Assembly (NCBI RefSeq): GCF_006148925.1
Contig: NZ_VAWB01000002.1
Location: 434,001 to 498,000 of the forward strand
Length of the DNA: 64,000 nucleotides
DNA from: Hyunsoonleella aestuarii
Lineage (GTDB): Bacteria > Bacteroidota > Bacteroidia > Flavobacteriales > Flavobacteriaceae
Direction of reading: 5' to 3'
The translations under genes were made by a program, and so were the position numbers. Positions 54,558 to 63,682 of the stretch are shown piece by piece; the first letter of the stretch is position 1; each line of letters starts with the position of its first letter. Under the pieces are notes generated by a model. The model did not search any database, was not told where the DNA came from, and saw only the letters and a list, made by a program, of their open reading frames with translations.

Positions 54558-55844
54558 ATGAAAATCATAAAAAATCCAAAAAGAGAGGTTTGGTCTCAAA
54601 TTTTAAAGAGACCAACCCAAACAGTTGATGATATTGAAGATATCGTCAATGAGATTTTCATTGATGTATCCAAAATTGGTGATGAAGCGGTTAAAAGATA
54701 CACCAATAAATTTGATGGTATTTCATTAGAATCAAATAGTGTTACTTCAGAAGAACTAAATGTCGCTATTAAACAGGTTCCTGATAAACTTAAAAATGCA
54801 ATTAGAAAAGCTAAGGCTAATATCGAAGCATTTCACAATGCACAAAAAACATCAAAAATTGAGATAGAAACGACTGCAGGTGTGCAGTGTTGGCAAGAAA
54901 AAAGACCAATACAAAAAGTCGGTTTATATATTCCAGGCGGTACTGCACCTTTATTTTCGACAGTTTTAATGCTGGCTGTTCCGGCTCAAATTGCCGGTTG
55001 TAAAGACATTGTGTTGTGTTCGCCTCCAAACAAAGAAGGTAAGTTGGCTCCAGAAATTTTATTTGCAGCTCAACTTTGTGGTGTGACCAAAATTATTAAA
55101 GTAGGAGGAATTCAAGCCATTGCTGGATTGACTTTTGGGACCGACAGTATTCCAAAAGTATACAAGATTTTCGGACCAGGAAATCAGTTTGTCACTGTTG
55201 CAAAACAATTAGCGACAAAATATGGGGTAGCCATCGATATGCCTGCTGGCCCAAGCGAATTGTTAGTAGTTGCAGATGACACAGCTATTGCATCGTATGT
55301 GGCTTCAGATTTGTTAAGTCAAGCAGAACATGGTACAGACAGTCAAGTGATTTTGGTTTCAACATCTGAAGCGATTATTAATGATGTATCAGAGGAAGTT
55401 AATAAGCAACTAGCTGTACTTCCACGTAAAGCAATTGCAGAAAAAGCTATTGCAAACTCAAAGTTAATCTATATAGAAACTGATGAGATTGCCTTAGATA
55501 TGATTAATGAATATGGCCCTGAGCATTTTATCATCTGTTGCAAAAACGAAGATTTATACGTTGATGGAATAAGTAATGCTGGTTCTGTTTTTATCGGTAA
55601 TTACACTCCTGAAAGTGCTGGTGATTATGCGTCAGGCACTAACCATACATTACCAACAAACGGATTTAGTAAAGCTTATTCAGGGGTTAATCTGGATAGC
55701 TTTATGAAGAGTATGACTTTTCAAAAAATATCAAAAGAAGGTATTTTTAATATAGGTGAAACTATAGAATTAATGGCAGAAGCTGAAGGATTACAAGCGC
55801 ACAAAAATGCCGTGAGTATTCGATTAAAAGATTTAAAATCATGA
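54558..55844 (+). CDS. hisD: Histidinol dehydrogenase
   Basis: A 428-residue zinc- and NAD-dependent enzyme for the last two oxidation steps of histidine synthesis. Motifs: GGTAPLFSTVLMLAVPAQIAG, KIFGPGNQFVTVAK, MPAGPSELLVVADD, the metal-binding SQAEHGTDSQ and NEYGPEHFI with further catalytic Glu/His residues. I start at the ATG 54558; an in-frame GTG at 54540 would add six residues and lies right after hisG. It overlaps hisC by 4 bp (ATGA), a sign of translational coupling. Length and motif order are normal. Confidence 0.96.
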   Translation: MKIIKNPKREVWSQILKRPTQTVDDIEDIVNEIFIDVSKIGDEAVKRYTNKFDGISLESNSVTSEELNVAIKQVPDKLKNAIRKAKANIEAFHNAQKTSKIEIETTAGVQCWQEKRPIQKVGLYIPGGTAPLFSTVLMLAVPAQIAGCKDIVLCSPPNKEGKLAPEILFAAQLCGVTKIIKVGGIQAIAGLTFGTDSIPKVYKIFGPGNQFVTVAKQLATKYGVAIDMPAGPSELLVVADDTAIASYVASDLLSQAEHGTDSQVILVSTSEAIINDVSEEVNKQLAVLPRKAIAEKAIANSKLIYIETDEIALDMINEYGPEHFIICCKNEDLYVDGISNAGSVFIGNYTPESAGDYASGTNHTLPTNGFSKAYSGVNLDSFMKSMTFQKISKEGIFNIGETIELMAEAEGLQAHKNAVSIRLKDLKS

Positions 55845-56878
55845 ACGTTCAAGATTTAATAAGACCAACGGTAAAAGCACTAAAACCTTATTCATCTGCA
55901 AGAGATGAATACCAGGGGAATAGTGATAATATGGTGTTTTTGGATGCGAATGAAAATCCATTTGAAAATGGTGTTAATCGTTATCCAGATCCTCAACAGC
56001 GTACTGTGAAATCTTTACTTTCAAAAATAAAAGGTATTTCACAGCAAAATATTCTTTTGGGAAACGGTAGTGATGAAGTTTTAGACTTGATTTATCGTGC
56101 ATTCTGCGAGCCTAATCAAGATAATATCATTACGTTACCACCAACTTATGGGATGTACAGCGTATTAGCTAATATTAATGCTATCTTAATAAAATGTGTG
56201 CAATTGGATGAGAATTTTCAGCCTAAAGTTGAGAACATTTTAGAGATAGCCGATTCTAATTCCAAATTGTTATTTATATGTTCACCAAATAATCCGACAG
56301 GAAATAGTTTTGAAACTAAATCAATTGAGAGATTAATACAAGAATTTAAAGGTATCGTGGTTATAGATGAAGCATATATTGATTTCTCGAATGAAGATAG
56401 TTGGATAATTAGATTGAATGAGTTTCCTAATTTAATAGTGACGCAAACACTTTCTAAAGCTTATGGAATGGCGGGAATTCGATTAGGTATTTGTTATGCT
56501 TCAGAAGAAATCATTTCAGTTTTAAATCGCATCAAACCACCATATAATGTTAATGAATTAACGCAACAAAAAGCTATACTACAATTAGAACAGAACAAGA
56601 TCACTAAGCAACAAGTGCAAGCAATTTTAAATGAGCGAGATGTTTTAGTTGATAAGCTTTCAGAAATAGGTTTTATCTCTAAAATTTATCCCTCTGATGC
56701 TAATTTCATACTTGCAAAAGTGGATAACGCGACAATGCGCTACAATCAATTAATTGAAAAGGGGATTGTTATAAGAAACAGAACTACACAACCAGGATGT
56801 GAAAATTGTTTGCGTTTTACGGTAGGAACGCCTGAAGAAAATATAATATTAATAAATACTTTAAAAACAATACAGTGA
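55841..56878 (+). CDS. hisC: Histidinol-phosphate aminotransferase
   Basis: A 345-residue fold-type I PLP aminotransferase converting imidazole acetol phosphate and glutamate to histidinol phosphate. The Schiff-base lysine is K206 in [16 protein letters not shown], the PLP-binding region is [10 protein letters not shown], and DEAYIDFS precedes it. The N-terminus ([16 protein letters not shown]) binds the substrate phosphate region. The length is typical. It overlaps hisD by 4 bp and hisB by 4 bp (GTGA), so the four genes hisG-D-C-B form a coupled unit. Confidence 0.95.
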   Translation: MNVQDLIRPTVKALKPYSSARDEYQGNSDNMVFLDANENPFENGVNRYPDPQQRTVKSLLSKIKGISQQNILLGNGSDEVLDLIYRAFCEPNQDNIITLPPTYGMYSVLANINAILIKCVQLDENFQPKVENILEIADSNSKLLFICSPNNPTGNSFETKSIERLIQEFKGIVVIDEAYIDFSNEDSWIIRLNEFPNLIVTQTLSKAYGMAGIRLGICYASEEIISVLNRIKPPYNVNELTQQKAILQLEQNKITKQQVQAILNERDVLVDKLSEIGFISKIYPSDANFILAKVDNATMRYNQLIEKGIVIRNRTTQPGCENCLRFTVGTPEENIILINTLKTIQ

Positions 56879-58011
56879 AAAAGGTATTATTTATAGATAG
56901 AGACGGAACGTTGGTGTTAGAACCACCAGTAGATTATCAACTCGATAGTTTAGAAAAATTGGAGTTCTACCCAAAAGTATTTCAATATATGGCTAAAATA
57001 GCTAATGAATTGGATTATGAATTAGTAATGGTAACTAATCAAGATGGTTTAGGAACTGATAGTTTTCCAGAAGACACCTTCTGGCCAGCACAGAACAAGA
57101 TTATTGACGCCTTTAAAAAAGAAGGTGTTATTTTTTCAGCAATTCATATTGACAAAACATTTCCACATGAAAATGCCGATACGCGTAAACCAAGAACAGG
57201 ATTGTTATCACAATATTATACTGAAGATTATGATTTAGAAAATTCTTTTGTTTTAGGCGATAGAATAACGGATATGGAATTAGCTAAAAATCTTGGGGCT
57301 AAAGGTATTTACTTGTCTGTAGATCCAGATTTAGGAGCTGATGAAATTGAAAGTTCTAAACAAGAGATTTTAGATTGTATTGCTTTACAAAGTAAAAATT
57401 GGCAGGAAATATATGACTTTTTAAAATTGAAAGACAGAGTTTCTGAAATTACGCGCAACACCAATGAAACTAAGATTTATATCAAATTAAATTTAGATGG
57501 TTCTGGTAAAAATGATATTAATACAGGCTTGTCTTTTTTCGATCATATGCTAGATCAAATTGGGCGTCATGGAGCCATGGATTTAACTATAAAAGTAGAT
57601 GGAGATTTAAACGTAGATGAACATCATACTATAGAAGACACCATGATTGCTTTAGGCGAATTATTCAATAAAGCTTTGGGAGACAAATTAGGCATTGAAC
57701 GTTATGGGTTCTGCTTGCCAATGGATGATTGTTTGGCACAAGTTGCTGTGGATTTTGGTGGTAGAAATTGGCTGGAATGGGATGCAGAATTTAAAAGGGA
57801 AAAGATAGGAGATATGCCTACAGAAATGTTTTTTCACTTGTTCAAATCGTTTACAGATGGTGCAAAATGTAATTTGAATATCAAGGCAGAAGGCACTAAC
57901 GAGCATCATAAAATAGAAGGTGTTTTTAAAGCCTTTGCAAAAGCCATTAAAATGGCAGTAAAGCGTGATGCTAACAAAATGTTTTTACCATCAACAAAAG
58001 GAATTCTTTAA
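56875..58011 (+). CDS. hisB: Bifunctional histidinol-phosphatase / imidazoleglycerol-phosphate dehydratase
   Basis: A 378-residue fusion. Residues about 1-165 are a HAD-type histidinol phosphatase with nucleophile motif FIDRDGTLV (D8, D10) and [15 protein letters not shown]. Residues about 185-378 are the dehydratase with EHHTIEDT and [13 protein letters not shown] metal-binding motifs and DEHHTIED. In E. coli HisB the phosphatase half carries a zinc loop with three cysteines (CPHLPADECDC). The aligned part here reads [11 protein letters not shown], so the cysteines are absent. The start is a GTG overlapping the hisC stop. It is followed by a 124-bp gap before hisH. Confidence 0.95.
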   Translation: MKKVLFIDRDGTLVLEPPVDYQLDSLEKLEFYPKVFQYMAKIANELDYELVMVTNQDGLGTDSFPEDTFWPAQNKIIDAFKKEGVIFSAIHIDKTFPHENADTRKPRTGLLSQYYTEDYDLENSFVLGDRITDMELAKNLGAKGIYLSVDPDLGADEIESSKQEILDCIALQSKNWQEIYDFLKLKDRVSEITRNTNETKIYIKLNLDGSGKNDINTGLSFFDHMLDQIGRHGAMDLTIKVDGDLNVDEHHTIEDTMIALGELFNKALGDKLGIERYGFCLPMDDCLAQVAVDFGGRNWLEWDAEFKREKIGDMPTEMFFHLFKSFTDGAKCNLNIKAEGTNEHHKIEGVFKAFAKAIKMAVKRDANKMFLPSTKGIL

Positions 58012-58031
58012 AAAAGCAAAAAATAAATTCC

Positions 58032-58067
58032 AAATTCCAAACCGCTTAAGTTAGTATTTTGGAATTT
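58032..58067 (+). repeat. Inverted repeat in the hisB-hisH gap
   Basis: AAATTCCAAA (58032-58041) and TTTGGAATTT (58058-58067) form a perfect 10-bp inverted repeat with a 16-base loop. No T-run follows, so it may be a transcript-stabilising or processing hairpin rather than a terminator, as it lies inside the operon. It may also be a dispersed genomic repeat. Confidence 0.55.
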
Positions 58068-58135
58068 AGAAATTGAATATTTGGATTTTGTAATTATAAG
58101 TTTCAAAATTCAATAATATAAAAAAAAGAAAAAGT

Positions 58136-58717
58136 TTGAAACTTATCATTATTAATTACGGCGCAGGAAATATAAAAAGTATTCAATTTGCTTTTAAGCG
58201 ACTGGGCTATGATGCTATTTTATCAAATGATCCGGAAGAAATCAAAGCCGCAGACAAGGTGATTTTCCCAGGAGTAGGAGAGGCAAGTTCTGCTATGGTA
58301 AAGTTAAAGGAGAGCGGATTAGATCAATTAATTCCAAACCTAAAACAACCCGTATTGGGCATTTGCCTAGGGATGCAACTCATGTGTTTACATACTGAAG
58401 AAGGAGATACTGAAGGTTTAGGTATTTTCCAAACCAAGGTAAAGCGCTTTTCAAATAATGTTAAGGTACCGCAAATGGGATGGAACGTAATCAAAGATTT
58501 AAAATCTAATCTATTCAAAGGCATCAAAGAGAATGAGTACATGTATTTGGTGCATAGCTATTATGCCGAGCATTGTAATGAAACCATTGCTGCAACAGAT
58601 TATCAAATTAACTATGCGTCCGCTTTACGACATGAAAATTTTTATGGCACACAATTTCACCCTGAGAAAAGCGGAAATGAAGGTGCTAAAATACTAGAGA
58701 ATTTTCTTGATTTATAA
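58136..58717 (+). CDS. hisH: Imidazole glycerol phosphate synthase glutaminase subunit
   Basis: A 193-residue class I glutamine amidotransferase that supplies ammonia to HisF. The catalytic triad is C77 in GICLGMQLM, H175 and E177 in GTQFHPEKSG. The PGVGEASS motif and the start INYGAGNIKS are characteristic. The start is a TTG at 58136, the only start that gives the conserved N-terminus. It follows the inverted repeat that breaks the otherwise tight operon and precedes hisA by 63 bp. Confidence 0.95.
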   Translation: MKLIIINYGAGNIKSIQFAFKRLGYDAILSNDPEEIKAADKVIFPGVGEASSAMVKLKESGLDQLIPNLKQPVLGICLGMQLMCLHTEEGDTEGLGIFQTKVKRFSNNVKVPQMGWNVIKDLKSNLFKGIKENEYMYLVHSYYAEHCNETIAATDYQINYASALRHENFYGTQFHPEKSGNEGAKILENFLDL

Positions 58718-58780
58718 CAAGAAAAGTGTCTAGAACAAAATATTAACATTAAAAAGATTCCTGCTTTTTCAGGAAATATT

Positions 58781-59512
58781 ATGAGAATAATACCAGCCAT
58801 AGATATTATAGAAGGAAAATGCGTCCGTTTAACTAAAGGTGATTACGATACTAAAAAAGTATATAATGAAAATCCATTAGAAGTCGCTAAAATGTTTGAA
58901 GCTTCTGGAATTGAGTATCTACATTTAGTAGATTTAGATGGTGCTAAAGCAAAACATATAGTTAACTATAAAGTTCTTGAGCAAATTGCCTCTAAAACCA
59001 AGTTGAAAATCGATTTTGGAGGTGGACTCAAAGCCGACGAAGATTTACATATCGCATTTAATTCTGGAGCAAGACAGATTACAGGTGGGAGTATAGCAGT
59101 AAAAGACCCAAAGACCTTTGAAAGTTGGATTTCCAAATATGGCAGCGAAAAAATAATTTTAGGAGCCGATAGTAATGACGGAAAAATTGCCATAAGTGGA
59201 TGGCAAGAAGATAGTACTGAAGACGTGATTCCTTTTATTAAAAGCTATCAAAAAAAAGGTATTAAATATGCTATCTGTACCGATATATCTAAAGACGGAA
59301 TGCTAGAAGGGCCCTCTTTTAATTTATATAAAGAAATAATATCGAATTGTTCAAATAGCAGTGGTCAATCTATAAAGTTAATAGCTTCAGGAGGTATTTC
59401 ACATATTGATGAATTACCAAAACTTATTGAACTAGGTTGCGAAGGCGTTATTATTGGAAAGGCAATTTATGAAAATAGAATTAGTTTATATCAACTTGAA
59501 AAATTTGTATAA
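58781..59512 (+). CDS. hisA: Phosphoribosylformimino-5-aminoimidazole carboxamide ribotide isomerase
   Basis: A 243-residue beta/alpha-barrel isomerase of the fourth step of histidine synthesis. The general acid and base aspartates are D8 in [14 protein letters not shown] and D129 in [20 protein letters not shown] and [12 protein letters not shown] form the phosphate-binding loops. A short hairpin (TTCCTG/CAGGAA, 58758-58775) lies just before its ATG. It overlaps hisF by one base (TAATG), so the two are coupled. Confidence 0.95.
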   Translation: MRIIPAIDIIEGKCVRLTKGDYDTKKVYNENPLEVAKMFEASGIEYLHLVDLDGAKAKHIVNYKVLEQIASKTKLKIDFGGGLKADEDLHIAFNSGARQITGGSIAVKDPKTFESWISKYGSEKIILGADSNDGKIAISGWQEDSTEDVIPFIKSYQKKGIKYAICTDISKDGMLEGPSFNLYKEIISNCSNSSGQSIKLIASGGISHIDELPKLIELGCEGVIIGKAIYENRISLYQLEKFV

Positions 59513-60267
59513 TGCTTACTAAGAGAATCATTCCTTGCTTAGATATAAAAAATGGACGTACTGTAAAAGGTGTTAATTTTGTTGATTTGCGCGATGCAGG
59601 AGATCCAGTGGCATTGGCAAAACAATATGCAGAGCAAGGAGCAGACGAATTGGTCTTTTTGGATATCACAGCAACATTAGAAGCAAGAGCGACAACATTA
59701 GAAATGGTCCGTCATGTGGCTGAACAAGTTAATATCCCATTTACGGTTGGTGGCGGCATATCTACTATTGCCCACGTGGATGCCTTATTGAAGAATGGGG
59801 CAGATAAAGTATCGATCAATTCATCTGCCGTTAAAAGACCAGAATTGGTTAACGAATTAGCTGATAAATTTGGTAGTCAGTGTGTTGTTGTTGCTATAGA
59901 TGCTAAGAAAATAGAAGGCGAGTGGTTGGTGCATCTTGCAGGCGGTACAATTCCAACAGAAATTAAATTGTTTGATTGGGCAAAGGAAGTAGAAGCTCGT
60001 GGAGCAGGTGAAATATTATTTACATCAATGAATCATGATGGTACTAAGAATGGTTTTGCTAACGAAGCCTTAGCCAAACTTTCTGAAGAATTAAATATTC
60101 CGATTATTGCTTCTGGAGGAGCAGGAAATGTGCAACATTTTGTAGATACGTTTAATGAAGGAAAATCAGATGCAGCTCTAGCAGCAAGCGTGTTTCATTT
60201 TGGGGAAATTCCTATTCAAGAATTAAAAAAAGAATTAAGAAAACATTATATAGAAGTACGGCTATAG
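59512..60267 (+). CDS. hisF: Imidazole glycerol phosphate synthase cyclase subunit
   Basis: A 251-residue beta/alpha-barrel that uses ammonia from HisH to close the imidazole ring, giving IGP and AICAR. Catalytic aspartates are D11 in [15 protein letters not shown] and D130 in [11 protein letters not shown]. Phosphate-binding loops include [10 protein letters not shown] and [10 protein letters not shown]. The length is typical. It overlaps hisA and is followed by hisIE after 42 bp. Confidence 0.96.
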   Translation: MLTKRIIPCLDIKNGRTVKGVNFVDLRDAGDPVALAKQYAEQGADELVFLDITATLEARATTLEMVRHVAEQVNIPFTVGGGISTIAHVDALLKNGADKVSINSSAVKRPELVNELADKFGSQCVVVAIDAKKIEGEWLVHLAGGTIPTEIKLFDWAKEVEARGAGEILFTSMNHDGTKNGFANEALAKLSEELNIPIIASGGAGNVQHFVDTFNEGKSDAALAASVFHFGEIPIQELKKELRKHYIEVRL

Positions 60268-60309
60268 TCGCAATGCTGAACTTGTTTCAGCATCTTAAAA
60301 GTATTAGTT

Positions 60310-60903
60310 ATGACCATAAAATACGATCAAAATGGATTAGTCCCTGCAATCATTCAAGATGCAACAACCAAAAATGTGTTGATGTTGGGCTACATGAACA
60401 AGGAAGCTTATCAAAGAACATTAGAAATAAAAAAAGTGATTTTCTTTAGCAGAAGTAAACAGCGTTTATGGACTAAGGGTGAAGAGAGTGGTAACTTCCT
60501 AAATCTTGTAGATATTAAAAACGATTGTGATAATGATTCTTTGTTAATAACTGTAAATCCAGTTGGGCCAACATGCCATACAGGTACAGATACTTGTTGG
60601 AAGGAAGACAATAACTCTTCCTATGGCTTCTTTTCTACTTTAGAAAATGTTATTGCAGAACGTGTTGCCAATAAGGACGCTTCAAAGTCTTATGTGGCAA
60701 GTTTGTTTTCCAAAGGTATTAATAAAGTAGCACAGAAAGTAGGCGAGGAGGCTGTAGAAACTGTTATTGAAGCAATGGATAATAACGATAAGTTATTTCT
60801 TTATGAATCGGCAGACTTATTATTTCATTACCTTATGTTACTTCAAGCTAAAGGTTTCACTTTAAAGGATATAGAAGAAGAACTTAAAAGCAGACATAAA
60901 TAA
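60310..60903 (+). CDS. hisIE: Bifunctional phosphoribosyl-AMP cyclohydrolase / phosphoribosyl-ATP pyrophosphatase
   Basis: A 197-residue fusion catalysing the second and third steps of histidine synthesis. Residues about 1-105 are HisI, with zinc cysteines in KNDCDND and GPTCHTGTDTCW. Residues about 106-197 are HisE, with the all-alpha MazG-like helices and the motif GEEAVETVIEAM. It is the last gene of the operon. A terminator hairpin follows directly. The complete set hisG, D, C, B, H, A, F, IE in this window covers every step from PRPP to histidine. Confidence 0.96.
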   Translation: MTIKYDQNGLVPAIIQDATTKNVLMLGYMNKEAYQRTLEIKKVIFFSRSKQRLWTKGEESGNFLNLVDIKNDCDNDSLLITVNPVGPTCHTGTDTCWKEDNNSSYGFFSTLENVIAERVANKDASKSYVASLFSKGINKVAQKVGEEAVETVIEAMDNNDKLFLYESADLLFHYLMLLQAKGFTLKDIEEELKSRHK

Positions 60904-60935
60904 AAAATGGCATTAGATTTTTCTAGTGCCATTTT
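60904..60935. terminator. Terminator of the his operon
   Basis: AAAATGGCATTAG pairs with CTAGTGCCATTTT (one G-U) around a 6-base loop. A-run and T-run sit on the outer sides. It also lies 23 bp after the end of the convergent membrane protein gene at 60958. Confidence 0.8.
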
Positions 60936-60957
60936 CATTTAGTGAAATACTATTTTA

Positions 60958-61374
60958 TTAGGACAACCATCCATTTGCTTCAGATTTTCTTGCAAACCAA
61001 ACAAAAAGACAAGCAAAAGCTATAATCATAATAGTCATAACAATACTTGAAGCATAACCATTAATAAGAATATATCCCATTTGCACAAGCACAGCTATTA
61101 ATGACAAATACCATAATTTTACAGACCAAGATTTTCTTAGTATTAAGCCTATGGCGGCCAAAGCACCAGAAAAAACAGCAATAGCAAAAGCAGCAGTTAT
61201 AAAGGCAGGCATGTTAGCAGCTATTTCCAGTTGCTCCGGTGAATACATTTCCCGATAGCTTTCTGTGTTATAAGCTTGTTGTAGATAAGCGTTCACGCCC
61301 ATGCCATTCCATACAAGGGCAATAACACTTAATATCCAGAACCAAATAGGAGGCTTGTTCGATGAGTTTGTCAT
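60958..61374 (-). CDS. Small integral membrane protein of unknown function
   Basis: A 138-residue protein from the ATG at 61374 (an in-frame TTG at 61383 is less likely). It has four hydrophobic helices (about residues 12-29, 55-76, 83-103, 108-127). Conserved-looking polar residues include WNGMGVNAYL near the first helix and YREMYSPEQL in the loop. Similar proteins are common in flavobacteria, sometimes labelled as sugar transporters without proof. It is a single gene convergent with the his operon. Confidence 0.7.
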   Translation of the reverse strand: MTNSSNKPPIWFWILSVIALVWNGMGVNAYLQQAYNTESYREMYSPEQLEIAANMPAFITAAFAIAVFSGALAAIGLILRKSWSVKLWYLSLIAVLVQMGYILINGYASSIVMTIMIIAFACLFVWFARKSEANGWLS

Positions 61375-61468
61375 AATAATCAATTTTAGTTAGTAAAAAG
61401 TAATACAAGTTATAAATTTTTTGTCACAATTTATAAATAGACTATTTTCCATTATCTATTTAATGCCA

Positions 61469-62245
61469 ATGAAAAAATATTATTACGTTATTGATATTCA
61501 ATATTTAGGCTACCGATTTCATGGCTGGCAAAAGCAACCAAATGTGAAAACGTTGCATTTAATGGTAGATAGAACGTTGAATTTTATTTTGCAAGACAAA
61601 TATTTTAAAAGCCTTATTTCAGGAAGAACGGATGCTATGGTTTCTGCTGAGCATGCAGCTTTCGAGCTTTTCCTTAAAGAACCTCTAGATAGTCAAACGG
61701 CATTTTTAGAGCTTTTTAACTATAATCTACCTCAGGATATTCGTGCATTAGATATTCGTGAAGTGGATAAGAATTTTAACATCATTAATCATTCTAAAGT
61801 TAAAGAATATCTGTATCTGTTCACTTTTGGTGAAAAATGCCACCCGTTTTGTGCACCAATAATGACTACTATTCTTGATAGTTTAGATATTGAAGTCATG
61901 AAACGAGGGGCTAAACTTTTTGAGGGAGAAAACTATTTATGGTCTTATTGCTATAAGCCTACCGAAAATGGAATTTACACCCGTAAAATCATAGAATGCG
62001 AATTGGTAGAGAATAATATCTATACTGCAAATTACTTTCCCAAAAAATCATATTTGTTAAGAGTTAGAGGTAAAGGCTTTATGAGAAATCAAATTAGATT
62101 AATGATGGGAACTCTTATAGATTTAGGGAAAGGTAAATTGACACTTCAAAACATTCAAGATAGTTTAGAACCAAATAGTAAAGTGAAAATGGATTATATA
62201 GCTCCAGCTTCTGGTTTAATTCTTAACAAAGTAGAGTTTGAATAA
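61469..62245 (+). CDS. tRNA pseudouridine synthase A-like protein (divergent)
   Basis: A 258-residue TruA-family protein. The family start FHGWQKQPNVKT and the catalytic-aspartate loop SGRTDAMVSAEHA (canonical form GRTDAGVHA) are visible, as are KEYLYLF and GKGFMRNQIRLMMGTL near the C-terminus. The GRTDA aspartate is kept, so it should be active. Departures from the usual loop and the low similarity suggest a second, diverged TruA paralogue rather than the main enzyme. Start alternatives at ATG 61463 or TTG 61421 exist. It lies upstream of a DUF2461 gene with 36 bp between them. Confidence 0.8.
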   Translation: MKKYYYVIDIQYLGYRFHGWQKQPNVKTLHLMVDRTLNFILQDKYFKSLISGRTDAMVSAEHAAFELFLKEPLDSQTAFLELFNYNLPQDIRALDIREVDKNFNIINHSKVKEYLYLFTFGEKCHPFCAPIMTTILDSLDIEVMKRGAKLFEGENYLWSYCYKPTENGIYTRKIIECELVENNIYTANYFPKKSYLLRVRGKGFMRNQIRLMMGTLIDLGKGKLTLQNIQDSLEPNSKVKMDYIAPASGLILNKVEFE

Positions 62246-62281
62246 CAACAAAGCTTTTGTAGCTTTATAAAAAATAAAATT

Positions 62282-62965
62282 ATGAGTTCAGCTATTTCAA
62301 AAGAAGTATTTTCGTTCTTCAAAAAATTGGAAAAAAACAATAATCGCGACTGGTTTAATGCAAATAAGCCAGAGTTTAAAGTGATTGAAACTGAAGTTAA
62401 GCAATTTTACAACACCATTTTTGAAAATTTGAATAAGCACGACGAAATTGATAAACTAAAGATATTTAGAATTTATCGTGACGTTCGTTTCTCAAAAAAC
62501 AAGTTGCCTTATAAAACGCATTTTGGAGGTTCATTTCATAGAACAAAACCAAGATTAAGAGGTGGCTACTATTTGCATATTCAACCTAACAATGAAAGTT
62601 TTATTGCTACGGGATTTTGGGAACCAGCACCAGCCGACTTGTTAAGAATTCGTAAAGAATTTGAAATGGATGATTACGAAATTCGAGATATTTTAGCTAA
62701 TAAAAACTTCAATGCTATATGGGGAGATTCCTTTGTTGGAGATGAAGTAAAAACTGCTCCAAAAGGTTTTAGCAAAGAACATAAAGCGATAGATTTAATA
62801 AAAAAGAAACAATATATTTTCACTAAGAAATATACTGATGAAGAAGTGCTTGACACTAACTTTTTAAACGATATCGATAAATCCTTTAAAGCAATTCGAC
62901 CATTTTTTGATTACATGAGTGACGTATTAACGACAGACTTAAATGGGGTTTCTTTGATTGATTGA
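62282..62965 (+). CDS. DUF2461 domain protein
   Basis: A 227-residue soluble protein with the DUF2461 signature: FFKKLEKNNNRDWFNANKPEF near the start, then RIYRDVRFSKNKLPYKTHFGG and GGYYLHIQPNNESFIATGFWEP. The family is widespread in Bacteria with unknown function. The conserved Arg/Lys/Asp pattern suggests nucleotide or phosphate binding, but this is not established. It lies 36 bp downstream of the TruA-like gene in the same direction and convergent with the next gene. Confidence 0.85.
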   Translation: MSSAISKEVFSFFKKLEKNNNRDWFNANKPEFKVIETEVKQFYNTIFENLNKHDEIDKLKIFRIYRDVRFSKNKLPYKTHFGGSFHRTKPRLRGGYYLHIQPNNESFIATGFWEPAPADLLRIRKEFEMDDYEIRDILANKNFNAIWGDSFVGDEVKTAPKGFSKEHKAIDLIKKKQYIFTKKYTDEEVLDTNFLNDIDKSFKAIRPFFDYMSDVLTTDLNGVSLID

Positions 62966-62977
62966 TATCGCTAAATA

Positions 62978-63394
62978 CTATACGGCGGTCAATAACTCAG
63001 GTCGCTCAAATAATTGAATATGGCTTAATAAGCGCTCTTTAACAATGTTCATCATGCGTTTATTTAAAGCCGACGAATTTTGAATGTAAAGCTCGTATTC
63101 TTCAATCGTAAACAATCCAATGACCATGCCTTTCATCGAATTTCGAAGTTTCATGTCTTTATGAATAGCATTCTCAATATAATCAATACGCTTTTCTAAT
63201 GATAAATCATAAAAAACAGATTTATGCTTATTGATATAATTTCGAAATACTGCAATTAATAAATCATTTTGAAATTTGATGATTGGACGTAATACTAAAT
63301 TTTGAAAACGCTCATCAGAACTCATGTTATCATTAATTGTAGTGCTTAAAAATTCTGGTCTAATACTTTTAAGTTGGGATTGTCTTGTATCCAT
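62978..63394 (-). CDS. Small conserved protein of unknown function
   Basis: A 138-residue soluble, helical protein starting MDTRQSQLKSIRPEFLS at ATG 63394; an in-frame upstream ATG at 63481 gives an implausible hydrophobic extension. It contains KFQNDLLIAVFRNYINKH and KGMVIGLFTIEEYELYI. Very similar proteins occur in flavobacteria, often mislabelled as glyoxalases, but none of the glyoxalase metal motifs is visible. Function unknown. Three GTTRTTAAC repeats lie just upstream at 63438-63479. Confidence 0.7.
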   Translation of the reverse strand: MDTRQSQLKSIRPEFLSTTINDNMSSDERFQNLVLRPIIKFQNDLLIAVFRNYINKHKSVFYDLSLEKRIDYIENAIHKDMKLRNSMKGMVIGLFTIEEYELYIQNSSALNKRMMNIVKERLLSHIQLFERPELLTAV

Positions 63395-63437
63395 GAGAAG
63401 AAGATTTGGACTTAAAATTATTGAAATTAAAACATCG

Positions 63438-63479
63438 GTTGTTAACAATCTAGTCATAGTTGTTAACGAGGTTATTAAC
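63438..63479. repeat. Three GTTRTTAAC repeats
   Basis: GTTGTTAAC (63438-63446), GTTGTTAAC (63459-63467) and GTTATTAAC (63471-63479) are in direct orientation, with starts 21 and 12 bases apart. The first is inside a perfect 10-bp palindrome TTGTTAACAA (63439-63448). They lie 44-85 bp upstream of the ATG at 63394 and are probably a regulator binding array. Confidence 0.5.
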
Positions 63480-63682
63480 ATTCAAGGTTCTAAAATTTAG
63501 GAGTTTTGATTAAAATGAGGCATAATTTAAGATATGATTTAATCTGAATTCAATAAGCACTCATCTTTTAATTTGTTCTTAATTAAACATTTATCAACTA
63601 TAAAAAGAAGCACAAGCTAATAACTCCTAAATGTTTTGAGCAGATAATTGAAAACCTTATTTTTATTGAAAATTAGTCCTAA

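Noticed and set aside
63438-63610. Possible replication origin because of TTAAC-rich repeats and TTATCAACT
   Set aside because: The repeats do not match the DnaA box TTATNCACA well, no dnaA, dnaN or gidA gene lies nearby, and the array is only three short repeats.
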